DNA of 64,000 bases, from contig JANRLI010000025.1 in assembly GCA_033762625.1 (NCBI GenBank), positions 1-64,000 on the forward strand, written 5' to 3'. Below, in pieces: positions 1-9,019 of this stretch. The DNA is from Alphaproteobacteria bacterium. GTDB taxonomy: Bacteria; Pseudomonadota; Alphaproteobacteria; UBA9219; RGZA01. The notes under the pieces are model-generated. The model searched no databases, was not told the origin of the DNA, and saw nothing but the letters and a program-made list of their open reading frames with translations. Positions within the stretch are counted from its first letter, which is position 1, and each line of letters starts with the position of its first letter. Position numbers and translations under genes: made by a program.

Positions 1-837
1 GGCTCCACCACCAGCATGGCCATGGTGTTTGCCATCCCCCTTGCTGCGATTATCTGGAATTTGGGCACTTGGTTTTTTGGCCTACCCGCCAGCTCTTCGC
101 ATACGCTGATTGGGTCCATGATTGGAGTTGCGCTGGTTCACTCCTATATGCAGGGGCATTTTGGCGAAGGGCTGAATTGGGCAAAGGTACACAGCATCGG
201 GCTTTCACTTGTTATCTCGCCGCTTATCGGATTTGTGCTTGCTGCATTGATGCTATTGGGCATGAAAGCTATTGTTAAAATTCCTGCACTCTACACCGCG
301 CCGGATGGCAATAAACCGCCGCCTCTCCCTATCCGCCTGCTACTTATTTTTACCTGCACGGGCGTAAGCTTTGCGCATGGCTCCAATGACGGACAAAAAG
401 GCATGGGCTTGCTCATGGTTGCATTTGTTACATTCGCGCCGGAATTTTTTGGTGAGCCGCATCCCGAAATACCCATCTGGCTGAAAGCGCTGGTCGCAAC
501 CACCCTTGGCCTTGGCACGATGGTTGGCTGGAAGCGTATTGTTGTGACAATTGGTGAAAAAATTGGCAAATCGCATATGAGCTATGGCCAAGGTGCCACA
601 GCCGAACTGGTGGCTTTTGCCACGATTAGCGCTGCCGACACCCTTGGGATGCCGGTTAGCACGACTCATCTCTTGTCTTCAGGGGTAGCAGGCACCATGG
701 CCGCCAATCAATCAGGGCTACAAACCAAAACAATCCGTGATATATTGCTGGCATGGATTTTGACATTGCCAGTCAGCATCTTTCTTGGATCGGCGATATT
801 TGCTGCGGGATTATTTATTGTATTCACACTTACCTAA
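1..837 (+). CDS. pit: PiT-family inorganic phosphate transporter, 3' part
   Basis: The last 278 residues of a sodium- or proton-coupled inner-membrane phosphate permease. The frame is open from base 1, so the true start lies before the window and the ATG at 16 is internal. The duplicated PiT signature is visible: GLPASSSHTLIG in the first repeat and GMPVSTTHLLSSGVAGTM in the second, with SFAHGSNDGQKGMG between them. Several hydrophobic membrane segments alternate with short loops, and the protein ends in a hydrophobic helix. A secreted acid phosphatase starts 17 bases downstream on the same strand, which suggests a small phosphate-acquisition unit. The family assignment is secure; substrate specificity is inferred from the family. 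Confidence 0.93.
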   Translation, partial: GSTTSMAMVFAIPLAAIIWNLGTWFFGLPASSSHTLIGSMIGVALVHSYMQGHFGEGLNWAKVHSIGLSLVISPLIGFVLAALMLLGMKAIVKIPALYTAPDGNKPPPLPIRLLLIFTCTGVSFAHGSNDGQKGMGLLMVAFVTFAPEFFGEPHPEIPIWLKALVATTLGLGTMVGWKRIVVTIGEKIGKSHMSYGQGATAELVAFATISAADTLGMPVSTTHLLSSGVAGTMAANQSGLQTKTIRDILLAWILTLPVSIFLGSAIFAAGLFIVFTLT

Positions 838-854
838 CGTAATGGAGAGCCTTG

Positions 855-1559
855 ATGCGTATCTTATTTAGTCAATTAATGTTTGTTGTATTGCTTGCCA
901 TGGCAGCTCCTGCCCATGCCCTGCCAGAAGGAGCTGAACCGCCGGTTTATTTGAACACCAAACTTATTTCACCCGATGTGCTTCCTCCACCTGCCAAGAA
1001 AGGCAGCGCGGAGTGGAAGAAGCAAGTCGCCATGATTGTTCAGGCACAGCGTCATATCTCCAAGCAAGACAAGGCCGCGATGGAAAAGGAACAGATGGTG
1101 AGCGTACAGATCGTCAGTGACGTACTAGGCGCGAACTTCACAGCAGAAAAATTACCAAAAACCTTTGCGATGCTTAAACAAGTATATAATGACACCGGTA
1201 TTGTCGTTGAAACGACCAAGCAATTCTGGGGAGCTCTTCGTCCATATGACGCTGCGCCAAAACAGGTAAAGCTCTTGCTAAACACAGCTAATAACAATGC
1301 CTACCCCAGCGGTCATACCACGCTTGCTTATATCCTTGCTGAGGTACTTGGCTTGCTCGTTCCGGATCAACGCCCTGCCCTTCGCCAGCAAGCGAACAAA
1401 GTTGCGCAACACCGCATTCAAGCCGGCATGCATTATCCTGAAGATATTGATGCAGGCAAAAGACTGGGCGCGATTTTGCTTGGCGCGATGCTACAAAACG
1501 ATGAGTTCCAAAGCGATTTGAAAGCTGCGCGCGAAGAACTCAAAGCCAGCACCAAGTAA
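855..1559 (+). CDS. Secreted class A (PAP2-type) acid phosphatase
   Basis: A periplasmic non-specific phosphomonoesterase of the vanadium-haloperoxidase/PAP2 fold. An N-terminal signal peptide of about 22 residues ends at APAHA. The three catalytic blocks are present in order: K..6x..RP near residue 121 (KQFWGALRP), PSGH near 151, and HRIQAGMHYPED near 186, which carries the R, nucleophile-region H and D. I chose ATG 855 because GGAGAG ends 5 bases before it; an in-frame TTG at 852 is the alternative. The downstream DUF983 gene overlaps its stop (TAATG). Next to the PiT transporter, it plausibly releases phosphate for uptake. Confidence 0.85.
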   Translation: MRILFSQLMFVVLLAMAAPAHALPEGAEPPVYLNTKLISPDVLPPPAKKGSAEWKKQVAMIVQAQRHISKQDKAAMEKEQMVSVQIVSDVLGANFTAEKLPKTFAMLKQVYNDTGIVVETTKQFWGALRPYDAAPKQVKLLLNTANNNAYPSGHTTLAYILAEVLGLLVPDQRPALRQQANKVAQHRIQAGMHYPEDIDAGKRLGAILLGAMLQNDEFQSDLKAAREELKASTK

Positions 1560-1924
1560 TGGCCAATCAAACGCCTGCCGCCGTAAGCATGTTCAGCGCG
1601 ATTTTACGTTGTGTCGCGGGCCGCTGCCCTAAATGCGGCGAAGGAAAGCTGCTGCAATCCTATATCAAGCCTGTCCCGAACTGCTCCGTCTGCGGCGAAA
1701 CCCTTGGCAATATCCGTGCTGATGACGGCCCGCCATGGCTGACGATTTTGATTGTCGGGCACATCATGCTGCCCATCATCTTCGGCATGGGCCCTTCCAC
1801 AAGACCGGAATGGCAATCCATACTGCTATGGGGCAGCGTGTCGATTGCATTGATGGCGCTCATTCTACCGCGTGCCAAGGGGTTATTTATAGGCATAATC
1901 TGGAAAAACCGCCAAGCCGCCTAA
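1559..1924 (+). CDS. DUF983 family membrane protein
   Basis: A 121-residue protein of a family common in alphaproteobacteria, of unknown biochemical function. It begins with a zinc-ribbon-like CPKCG...CSVCG pair (about residues 22-45), followed by the family-typical DDGPPW motif and two hydrophobic segments that probably cross the inner membrane. It starts inside the stop codon of the acid phosphatase gene (TAATG), so the two are translationally coupled. Its own stop overlaps the stop of the convergent gmd gene by 4 bases. In many alphaproteobacteria DUF983 genes sit near respiratory genes; here it follows a phosphate cluster, so context does not settle its role. Confidence 0.85.
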   Translation: MANQTPAAVSMFSAILRCVAGRCPKCGEGKLLQSYIKPVPNCSVCGETLGNIRADDGPPWLTILIVGHIMLPIIFGMGPSTRPEWQSILLWGSVSIALMALILPRAKGLFIGIIWKNRQAA

Positions 1925-3042
1925 TCTTTCGACTGGTTGAACCAGCTACCCTTCATGCGTTCGACCTTCGCCTTCATATCATGTTCAGACGTTAAGTGGT
2001 CGCGTTTAGCAAGTTCAAAATCGGATAGCGCCATTTCCTTCACCAATTGCTCGAAAGAAACTTCGGGCTTCCAGCCAAGCTTTTGCTTGGCTTTGGTGGC
2101 ATCACCAATCAGGCTGTCGACTTCCGCAGGGCGGAAATAGCGGTTGCTGATGGCAACGATGCAGCGGCCTTTTTCATCATAGCCTTTTTCATCCGCACCC
2201 TTGCCATCCCAACGGATTTTCATATCCAGCACCTTTGCAGTTGCTTCCACAAATTCGCGTACACTGTGCTGCTCGCCGCTTGCAATCACGTAATCATCGG
2301 GCTTGTCCTGCTGCAAAATCATCCATTGCATGCGTACATAATCTTTGGCGTGGCCCCAATCGCGCTTGGCATCAAGGTTTCCAAGGAACAGGCATTGCTG
2401 CAATCCCAGTTTAATCCGCGCCAGCGCACGGGTAATTTTGCGCGTCACGAATGTTTCGCCGCGCATCGGGGATTCATGATTGAACAAAATACCGTTGCAC
2501 GCATACATCCCATAGGCTTCACGGTAATTAATGGTAATCCAGTGCGCATAAAGCTTGGCAACACCATAAGGCGAACGCGGATGGAACGGTGTTGTTTCCT
2601 TTTGCGGGGTTTCATGCACCTTGCCAAATAATTCCGATGTGGATGCCTGATAAAACCGCGTTTTATCTTTCAGCCCCATGGTACGAATGGCTTCCAATAA
2701 ACGCAGTGGGCCTAACGCATCGGCATTTGCCGTATATTCAGGTTCTTCAAACGACACAGCTACATGGCTTTGCGCCGCCAAATTATAAATTTCATCCGGT
2801 TGCACCATTTGCACAATGCGCATCAGGCTCATGCTTTCGGTCATATCGCCGTAATGTAAAAACAGCTGCGCACCAGGCAAGAGCGGGTCTTGATACAAAT
2901 GGTCAATGCGGTCGGTATTAAACAACGACACAGGGCGTTTGATGCCGTGCACCTCGTAATCTTTTTTCAAAAGAAATTCCGCAAGATACGCGCCATCTTG
3001 CCCGGTGATACCTGTAACAAGCGCGACTTTTTTCTTAGCCAT
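1921..3042 (-). CDS. gmd: GDP-mannose 4,6-dehydratase
   Basis: Converts GDP-D-mannose to GDP-4-keto-6-deoxy-D-mannose, precursor of GDP-fucose, GDP-rhamnose or perosamine. It is a 373-residue extended SDR protein: an N-terminal [16 protein letters not shown] nucleotide-binding loop, then the GMD landmarks [19 protein letters not shown] and [12 protein letters not shown] (catalytic Y and K), and [16 protein letters not shown]. The length is normal for the family. It is the last gene of the minus-strand rhamnose operon, 38 bases after rfbC. No GDP-fucose synthase or RMD gene lies in the window, so the final sugar is unknown. Confidence 0.96.
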   Translation of the reverse strand: MAKKKVALVTGITGQDGAYLAEFLLKKDYEVHGIKRPVSLFNTDRIDHLYQDPLLPGAQLFLHYGDMTESMSLMRIVQMVQPDEIYNLAAQSHVAVSFEEPEYTANADALGPLRLLEAIRTMGLKDKTRFYQASTSELFGKVHETPQKETTPFHPRSPYGVAKLYAHWITINYREAYGMYACNGILFNHESPMRGETFVTRKITRALARIKLGLQQCLFLGNLDAKRDWGHAKDYVRMQWMILQQDKPDDYVIASGEQHSVREFVEATAKVLDMKIRWDGKGADEKGYDEKGRCIVAISNRYFRPAEVDSLIGDATKAKQKLGWKPEVSFEQLVKEMALSDFELAKRDHLTSEHDMKAKVERMKGSWFNQSKD

Positions 3043-3080
3043 TTAGGTAAACTCATTAATCTGAATGCGATAGTAACACC

Positions 3081-3626
3081 TTATGCAAATGCAGGGGCGC
3101 TGGCAAATGCTACGCCTTTGGCATCACGCGGGGATATTTTCGGCTCCCCCGTTAAGGGCCATGCGATATTCAACGCGTTATCGTTCCACATCACGCAATG
3201 CTCGTCTTCGGGCGCATAGTAATCAGTCGTCTTATATAAAAAATCAGCCGAATCAGTCAGCGTAAGAAACCCATGCGCAAATCCGGGGGGCACCCATAAT
3301 TGCTTGTGATTATCTTCGCTAAGCTCCGTTCCCACATATTTTCCATAGGTGGGCGATGATCTGCGCATATCTACCGCCACATCAAACACTGCGCCGCGCA
3401 CCACACGCACCAGTTTTCCTTGCGGCTTGGTCAACTGGTAATGCATGCCGCGCAAAATATTTTTCGATGAACGACTGTGGTTATCCTGCACAAAGTTTGG
3501 AACAAATCCCGCCGCTGCGTTGAAATCGCGCACATTGAAGCTTTCAAAGAAAAAACCACGTGCATCACCATGCACCTTTGGTTCAATCAACAACACATCG
3601 GGAATAGCAGTGGGCGTAACCTTCAT
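3081..3626 (-). CDS. rfbC: dTDP-4-dehydrorhamnose 3,5-epimerase
   Basis: Third enzyme of dTDP-L-rhamnose synthesis: it epimerises C3 and C5 of dTDP-4-keto-6-deoxyglucose. It is 181 residues long, the family's usual size, with a cupin fold. Visible landmarks are DARGFFFESFN near the N-terminus, VQDNHSRSSKNILRGMHYQ (catalytic His region), GAVFDVAVDMRRSSPTYG, and PPGFAHGFLTL. It starts 3 bases after the rfbA stop and belongs to the rfbB-rfbD-rfbA-rfbC-gmd operon. All four rhamnose enzymes are present and look intact. Confidence 0.97.
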   Translation of the reverse strand: MKVTPTAIPDVLLIEPKVHGDARGFFFESFNVRDFNAAAGFVPNFVQDNHSRSSKNILRGMHYQLTKPQGKLVRVVRGAVFDVAVDMRRSSPTYGKYVGTELSEDNHKQLWVPPGFAHGFLTLTDSADFLYKTTDYYAPEDEHCVMWNDNALNIAWPLTGEPKISPRDAKGVAFASAPAFA

Positions 3627-3629
3627 GAC

Positions 3630-4511
3630 TTAGTTTTTTTCTTTAAGAAGTTTCAGCAGATATTCGCCATATGCGCTTTTGGCAAGCGGCTGGGCCAGCT
3701 TTTCCAATTGGCCTGCATTGATATAACCCTGTGCGAAGGCAATTTCTTCAGGGCACGCAACCTTTAACCCCTGACGATGTTCAATGGTTTCAATAAAATT
3801 GCTCGCTTCAATCAAACTCTCATGCGTTCCGGTATCCAGCCATGCATAGCCACGGCCCATGGTTTGCACATTCAATTGGCCCTGTTCCAAATAGGTGCGG
3901 TTGACATCGGAGATTTCCAATTCACCGCGCTTTGATGGCTTTAAGCCCGCCGCAATGCTGCACACTTGGTTGTCATAAAAATACAAGCCCGTAACGGCAT
4001 AATTGCTTTTTGGTTTTTCGGGTTTTTCTTCCAATGAATTCGCTTTACCGTTTTTATCAAAGCCCAATACCCCGTAACGATTGGGTTCATTCACGTGATA
4101 TGCAAATACGGTTGCGCCTTTTTCGTTTTTATCGGCATTGTGCAACTTATCTGCCAAATCTGTGCCATAAAAAATATTATCGCCCAGAATAAGCGCGGAT
4201 GGATTATTGCCGACAAAGGTTTTGCCGATAATAAAGGCCTGCGCCAGCCCATCGGGGGATGGTTGTACGGCGTATGACAAATTAATTCCCCAATCGCTGC
4301 CATTACCCAGCAATTGCTCAAAACGCGGCAAATCCTGCGGCGTAGAAATAATAAGAATATCTCTAATACCCGCCAACATCAGCGTAGTGAGCGGGTAATA
4401 AATCATCGGCTTGTCATAAACCGGCAAAAGCTGTTTGGAAACAACCTTGGTTACTGGATGAAGCCGCGTGCCACTACCGCCTGCCAGAATAATACCTTTA
4501 CGCGCAGTCAT
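3630..4511 (-). CDS. rfbA: Glucose-1-phosphate thymidylyltransferase
   Basis: Makes dTDP-glucose from glucose-1-phosphate and dTTP, the entry step of the dTDP-rhamnose pathway. The nucleotidyltransferase signature [16 protein letters not shown] lies at the N-terminus, followed by [23 protein letters not shown] and the C-terminal sugar-binding half, including [16 protein letters not shown] place the start at ATG 4511 (MTARKG), which has a GAGA-type ribosome-binding site and leaves 18 bases after the rfbD stop. An ATG at 4526 would add five residues with no support. The protein is about 293 residues, normal for RmlA. Confidence 0.97.
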   Translation of the reverse strand: MTARKGIILAGGSGTRLHPVTKVVSKQLLPVYDKPMIYYPLTTLMLAGIRDILIISTPQDLPRFEQLLGNGSDWGINLSYAVQPSPDGLAQAFIIGKTFVGNNPSALILGDNIFYGTDLADKLHNADKNEKGATVFAYHVNEPNRYGVLGFDKNGKANSLEEKPEKPKSNYAVTGLYFYDNQVCSIAAGLKPSKRGELEISDVNRTYLEQGQLNVQTMGRGYAWLDTGTHESLIEASNFIETIEHRQGLKVACPEEIAFAQGYINAGQLEKLAQPLAKSAYGEYLLKLLKEKN

Positions 4512-4529
4512 TTTTATTTCTCGCATATG

Positions 4530-5423
4530 TCATGGCTGTTTTCCGTGAAGTTGTGTAAGCAATGCCGTCACACCGTTTTGCCATTGCGGCAAGGTAATTC
4601 CAAATGTTTCTTTAAACGCCGTTGTATCAAGGCGCGAATTAAGCGGACGCGTTGCCGGCGTTGGATAATCGCTGCTTGGAATGGGTTTTATGCCTTCAAA
4701 TGGCAGCTTCAATTGCATACCCATGCTGTGCAGGCTCTGCACGATAAATTGCGCGTAATGATACCATGATGTCTCACCCGCCGCTGTTAGATGATAAATA
4801 CCATTGGCGGCACGCCCATGGCGTATCACCTGCGCGGTACAATCCGCCAGCATTGATGCGCCTGTGGGTGCGCCGATCTGGTCATTGATCACGTTTAATG
4901 TCTCACGGGCTTTGGCAAGCTCAATAATCGTCTTCACAAAATTCCGTCCTGCTGCACCATAGACCCAAGAAGTGCGAAGGATAATGTGCTGCGCGCCGGA
5001 TGCAATAATTGCATCCTCCCCATCCTTTTTGGTTTGGCCATAGGTGTTGATAGGGTTTGGTGTATCACTCTCGCGGTAGGGTTTGTTGCCAACACCATCA
5101 AACACATAATCGGTCGAAAAATGGATAAGCTTGGCGTTAAACCGTTTGGCTTCTACCGCCATGACTTCCGGCGCGGATGTATTAATCAGCTTGGCAACCG
5201 GCTTTTCACTTTCTGCTTTATCTACGGCTGTATAAGCTGCCGCATTCACAATCACATCCGGCCTTACGGCGGCGATGCTGTGCGCTATGCCGTCTAAATT
5301 ACCCAAGTCGCCGCAATGTTCTGTGCTAGCCCTGTTCAGGGTAATCAGCGTTCCAAGCGGCGCTAGGCTGCGTTGCAGTTCACTGCCCAGATTACCGTTT
5401 TTACCGAACAGGAGAATTTTCAT
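4530..5423 (-). CDS. rfbD: dTDP-4-dehydrorhamnose reductase
   Basis: Last step of dTDP-L-rhamnose synthesis, NAD(P)H reduction at C4. It is an SDR protein with the N-terminal motif LLFGKNGNLGSELQR (a variant of GxxGxxG), then VNAAAYTAVDKAE, FSTDYVFDG and the PINTYGQTKKDGE active-site region with Y and K. At 297 residues it has the usual size. It sits between rfbB and rfbA in the same minus-strand operon, with a 9-base gap to rfbB. Confidence 0.96.
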   Translation of the reverse strand: MKILLFGKNGNLGSELQRSLAPLGTLITLNRASTEHCGDLGNLDGIAHSIAAVRPDVIVNAAAYTAVDKAESEKPVAKLINTSAPEVMAVEAKRFNAKLIHFSTDYVFDGVGNKPYRESDTPNPINTYGQTKKDGEDAIIASGAQHIILRTSWVYGAAGRNFVKTIIELAKARETLNVINDQIGAPTGASMLADCTAQVIRHGRAANGIYHLTAAGETSWYHYAQFIVQSLHSMGMQLKLPFEGIKPIPSSDYPTPATRPLNSRLDTTAFKETFGITLPQWQNGVTALLTQLHGKQP

Positions 5424-5432
5424 GCTACTGCC

Positions 5433-6515
5433 TTACGCCACTTGCCCGAGATAATTTTTCTTTATCCACTCGCGGTAGGCGCCTGATTGCACATTCGCAA
5501 TCCATTGCGGATTTTTTAAAACCCAATCCACTGTCTTGCGCAGGCCCGTTTCAAACGTCTCGGTTGGCGTCCAGCCCAGCTCGCGTTCAATCTTGCTTGC
5601 ATTAATCGCATACCGTCGGTCATGGCCCGGGCGGTCAGTCACATGGGTGATTTGCTGGGCGTATGATTTGCCGTTGCTTAGCGGGCGCTCCTTATCCAGC
5701 AATGCGCAAATCGCTTTCACAAGTTCGATATTGGCACGTTCATTATTGCCGCCGATATTATAAACCTCCCCCACTCGGCCTGCTTCCAATACGCGGCGAA
5801 TGGCCGCGCAATGGTCAGTCACATAAAGCCAGTCGCGGATTTGCAAGCCATCGCCATAAATGGGCAAGACCTTACCTGCCAGCGCATTGACAATCATCAA
5901 CGGGATAAGCTTTTCCGGGAAATGGTATGGGCCATAATTGTTGGAGCAATTGGTGGTCAGAACCGGCAGGCCATAAGTATGATGGTATGCGCGCACCAGA
6001 TGGTCAGCAGCAGCCTTGCTGGCCGAATAAGGGCTGTTGGGCTGGTGCGGGTGGTTTTCGGTAACGGCCGGGTCATTTGGCCCTAACGAGCCATAGACCT
6101 CATCGGTCGAAACATGAAGGAAACGAAACGCCGCCTTTGCTTCGCCCTGCAATTCCCGCCAATAGGCCAAGGCTGCCTCCAACAAACGGAAGGTTCCCAT
6201 GACATTGGTTTCAATAAAGGCATCGGGGCTGTGAATGGAACGGTCAACGTGTGATTCTGCTGCAAAATGCACAATCGCGCGCGGCTTATGCTCTGCCAGC
6301 AGCTTGGCAACCAGCGCATAATTACCAATATCCCCTTGCACGAAAATATGGCGTTTATCGCCTTTGAGGGAAGCAAGGCTCTCGGCATTTCCGGCATAGG
6401 TCAGCTTATCAAGGTTCACGACGGGCTCAGCCCCCACAGACACAGAAGTATCTGTCAGCCAATCGAGGACAAAATTTGCGCCGATGAATCCCGCGCCGCC
6501 CGTCACCAAAATCAT
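5433..6515 (-). CDS. rfbB: dTDP-glucose 4,6-dehydratase
   Basis: Converts dTDP-glucose to dTDP-4-keto-6-deoxyglucose using bound NAD. The extended SDR motifs are clear: [37 protein letters not shown], and [17 protein letters not shown] with the catalytic YxxxK. It is 360 residues long, typical for RmlB. It is the first gene of the polysaccharide operon. The 183-base gap to the divergent mgtE (6516-6698) must carry the promoter, but I could not pick a convincing -35/-10 pair there. Confidence 0.97.
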   Translation of the reverse strand: MILVTGGAGFIGANFVLDWLTDTSVSVGAEPVVNLDKLTYAGNAESLASLKGDKRHIFVQGDIGNYALVAKLLAEHKPRAIVHFAAESHVDRSIHSPDAFIETNVMGTFRLLEAALAYWRELQGEAKAAFRFLHVSTDEVYGSLGPNDPAVTENHPHQPNSPYSASKAAADHLVRAYHHTYGLPVLTTNCSNNYGPYHFPEKLIPLMIVNALAGKVLPIYGDGLQIRDWLYVTDHCAAIRRVLEAGRVGEVYNIGGNNERANIELVKAICALLDKERPLSNGKSYAQQITHVTDRPGHDRRYAINASKIERELGWTPTETFETGLRKTVDWVLKNPQWIANVQSGAYREWIKKNYLGQVA

Positions 6516-6698
6516 ACCTGCTTATCCCCAAAAAATGGCGTGTAAATCGCGCTTAACTATACGGCTTTGAGCGCCCATGACGCAAGGCTGGAACAGGGGC
6601 GCAAATCACTTCCATTTCAATGATTTATTTGCTTGTGAAAACGGGTTTCACAGCATAAAACGCGAGAAGGATTTACGATAAAATCAGAGTCTTTACAA

Positions 6699-8084
6699 AT
6701 GGCCGAACCCATCAACCCAAACGAAAAAACGGGTAATAAGCACGCCGTGTTGACGGATGGGTTTTTGCTGCGCGTGTTTGATGCATTAGATGCTAAAGAT
6801 TCAGTTTCACTCCTTGCATTAATTGACCCGTTGGAGCCAGAAGATTTTGCTGACCTTGTGCATTTTTGTTCTGCCGAACAACGCGAACAACTTTTCGATT
6901 TAACCAAGACAAAATTAAATCCCGACGTTCTTCCGCTGCTTGATGAAAATGTGCGTGAAGATGTCGTGGAACAGATGGAACCCGGCCAGCTTGCCGAAGC
7001 CATCACCAATCTTGAAACCGATGACGCGGTTGAGGTTATGGAAAACCTCGACCGTCAAACGCAACGCGAAGTTTTATCTGCGCTGCCAGCAGAAGAACGC
7101 GATGCACTGCGCACTGCCCTTTCATATCCGGAAGACAGCGCGGGCCGCTTGATGCAACGCGAATTGCTTGCCGTACCAGATGACTGGAATACCCAGCAAT
7201 GCGTGGATTACATCCGCAGCCGTCAAGAATTGCCGGAAGCGTTTTATGACGTATTCGTAGTTGATAGCGAAGGTCACACACTGGGCGCTGTGCCACTGCA
7301 CCGCTTGCTGACCGCAAAATCAACAACGCCCATCAAAGAGATTATGGACGAGCAAAGCCAGCGCATGCCGGTGATGATGGACCAAAAGGAAGTTGCCTAT
7401 TTATTCCAGCGCTACGGCCTTGTTTCTGCGCCGGTTGAAGATGAACAGCACCGCCTTGTCGGTATGATTACCATTGATGACGTGATTGATATTATCGAAG
7501 AGCGCGCAACCGAAGAACTCGTTCACCTTAGCGGCGTTAGCGAACCCGACTTTTACCGCGATATTGTTACGACTACACGCTCCCGCTTTACGTGGCTGTT
7601 TGTGAATTTAATCACCGCCCTACTCGCTTCTTACGTCATTTCATTTTTCGAAGGCACACTGCAATCCGTGGTTGCGCTGGCCGTACTGATGCCGATTGTG
7701 GCATCACAAGGCGGCAATGCAGGCACGCAAACACTGGCGGTTGCTGTGCGCGGGCTTGCGCTGCGCGAACTTACATCCGTCAATGCACTGGCTTTCCTTG
7801 CCAAAGAAGCATCGGTGGGCGCATTCAACGGCCTGTTATTCGCAGGCATCATCAGCATCTGTGCAGGGCTTTGGTATCATAACTGGATGATTGCGCTGGT
7901 GATCGCGCTTGCCATGATTATCAATATGATTGCCGCGGGGCTGGCAGGCGCATTCATTCCCATCGTCCTCAATAAATTCAAAATTGACCCTGCGATTTCA
8001 TCAAGCGCGCTGGTGACCACGGTAACCGACGTATGCGGCTATCTGGCATTCCTTGGTCTTGCGACCATCTTCATGATCAAATAA
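6699..8084 (+). CDS. mgtE: Magnesium transporter MgtE
   Basis: A magnesium-gated channel of the inner membrane, 461 residues, with the full MgtE plan. The N-terminal superhelical domain (about residues 30-135) includes the family's VEQMEPGQLAEAI stretch. Two CBS domains follow (about 140-265), including GRLMQRE and VGMITIDDVIDIIEERATEE. The C-terminal membrane domain has SFFEGTLQSVVALAVLMP, ASQGGNAGTQTLAVAVRGLAL and DPAISSSALVTTVTDVCGY. In the family, Mg2+ bound between the CBS and N domains closes the pore. No M-box riboswitch is recognisable upstream. It is a single gene, divergent from rfbB and convergent with the glycosyltransferase gene ending at 8093. Confidence 0.96.
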   Translation: MAEPINPNEKTGNKHAVLTDGFLLRVFDALDAKDSVSLLALIDPLEPEDFADLVHFCSAEQREQLFDLTKTKLNPDVLPLLDENVREDVVEQMEPGQLAEAITNLETDDAVEVMENLDRQTQREVLSALPAEERDALRTALSYPEDSAGRLMQRELLAVPDDWNTQQCVDYIRSRQELPEAFYDVFVVDSEGHTLGAVPLHRLLTAKSTTPIKEIMDEQSQRMPVMMDQKEVAYLFQRYGLVSAPVEDEQHRLVGMITIDDVIDIIEERATEELVHLSGVSEPDFYRDIVTTTRSRFTWLFVNLITALLASYVISFFEGTLQSVVALAVLMPIVASQGGNAGTQTLAVAVRGLALRELTSVNALAFLAKEASVGAFNGLLFAGIISICAGLWYHNWMIALVIALAMIINMIAAGLAGAFIPIVLNKFKIDPAISSSALVTTVTDVCGYLAFLGLATIFMIK

Positions 8085-8092
8085 CAAGCCTG

Positions 8093-9019
8093 TTAAATTA
8101 ATTTGGCCATCTCGCGCTGAACTGCTTCAACGCTGATATCCGCGATAGTGTTTTCTTTCAGCCATGCACAACGCGGACCAACGGGGCCTGAACGCACGGG
8201 GTCGGTGTGATGCGACATCAGCGTAAGTGTTGGAGCACCAACCATGGCCGCAAGGAATGTGGGGCCTGTGTCATTGCCCACTACGCCTTCGGCCTTGCGC
8301 ACCAGACTTGCCAATTGCGCAAAGCTGGTTTGGCCAGACACATCAATAATAAAACTTGCTTCTTCTTTAATCGCCGCAATTGACGCCGCATCGGCTTTTG
8401 TACCAACCACCACTACGCCGCAGCCCATATCGGCAAAGGTTTTGGCTAGCTTTGCGTAATGCGCAGGGGGCCAGCGTTTATGAAGCAGATGCGGCGAGCA
8501 GCCCGGAATAAACACCACATAGCGCTTGGGCAAATTCAAATCAGTAATTGGCGCTGCCAACCAGTCCAGATTCAACGGCCCGCTATCGCCAATGCCTGCA
8601 TTACGTAGCTGCACCAGTAATTCCTGCTGGCGATGAATTTTTAATGGAAAGGTTGTGGGCGGGAATGTGGAATTGCCAGCGGTGCTGGACCACTGCACAT
8701 TTTTATCAAAGAAAAACGGTTTATAGAAACGGGAGCGTGGCTTGTTCTGCAAATCAATAACGCAGTCAAAGTTTCGCGAGCGCACTGCCGTATATAACTT
8801 TTTCCACTCATCCCACTGCCACCAGCTGGGGCGATTATCTTCAATTACTGCATCAAACCATGGCATTTGCCGCGCAAGTCCCGCAAACGCAGGCATGGTC
8901 AACAAGGTAACTTTCGCATCCTTATGCGCCGCACGGATATCCTGAAATGGCTTCATACACAGCAAGATATCGCCAAGCGCGCCAAGGCGTATGACGAGGA
9001 TATTTTTTGCGCCCGTCAC
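8093..9019 (-). CDS. Glycosyltransferase family 9 (heptosyltransferase-like)
   Basis: A 308-residue ADP-heptose-LPS heptosyltransferase-like GT9/GT-B protein. It starts with ILVIRLGALGDILLCMK, the family's N-terminal phosphate-contact loop, and has FIPGCSPHLLHKRWPPAHYA, VVGTKADA and VGNDTGPTFLAAMVGAPTL in the C-terminal nucleotide-sugar domain. I place the start at GTG 9019, whose GTGA overlaps the TGA of the upstream glycosyltransferase. Longer readings run back through that gene and lack family similarity. It is the last gene of the lpx run, so transfer of a core or outer sugar to lipid A is likely; the acceptor is inferred. Confidence 0.88.
   Translation of the reverse strand: MTGAKNILVIRLGALGDILLCMKPFQDIRAAHKDAKVTLLTMPAFAGLARQMPWFDAVIEDNRPSWWQWDEWKKLYTAVRSRNFDCVIDLQNKPRSRFYKPFFFDKNVQWSSTAGNSTFPPTTFPLKIHRQQELLVQLRNAGIGDSGPLNLDWLAAPITDLNLPKRYVVFIPGCSPHLLHKRWPPAHYAKLAKTFADMGCGVVVVGTKADAASIAAIKEEASFIIDVSGQTSFAQLASLVRKAEGVVGNDTGPTFLAAMVGAPTLTLMSHHTDPVRSGPVGPRCAWLKENTIADISVEAVQREMAKLI

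Noticed and set aside
6516-6698. An M-box magnesium riboswitch before mgtE
   Set aside because: The leader on the mgtE side is short and has none of the M-box stems I would expect.
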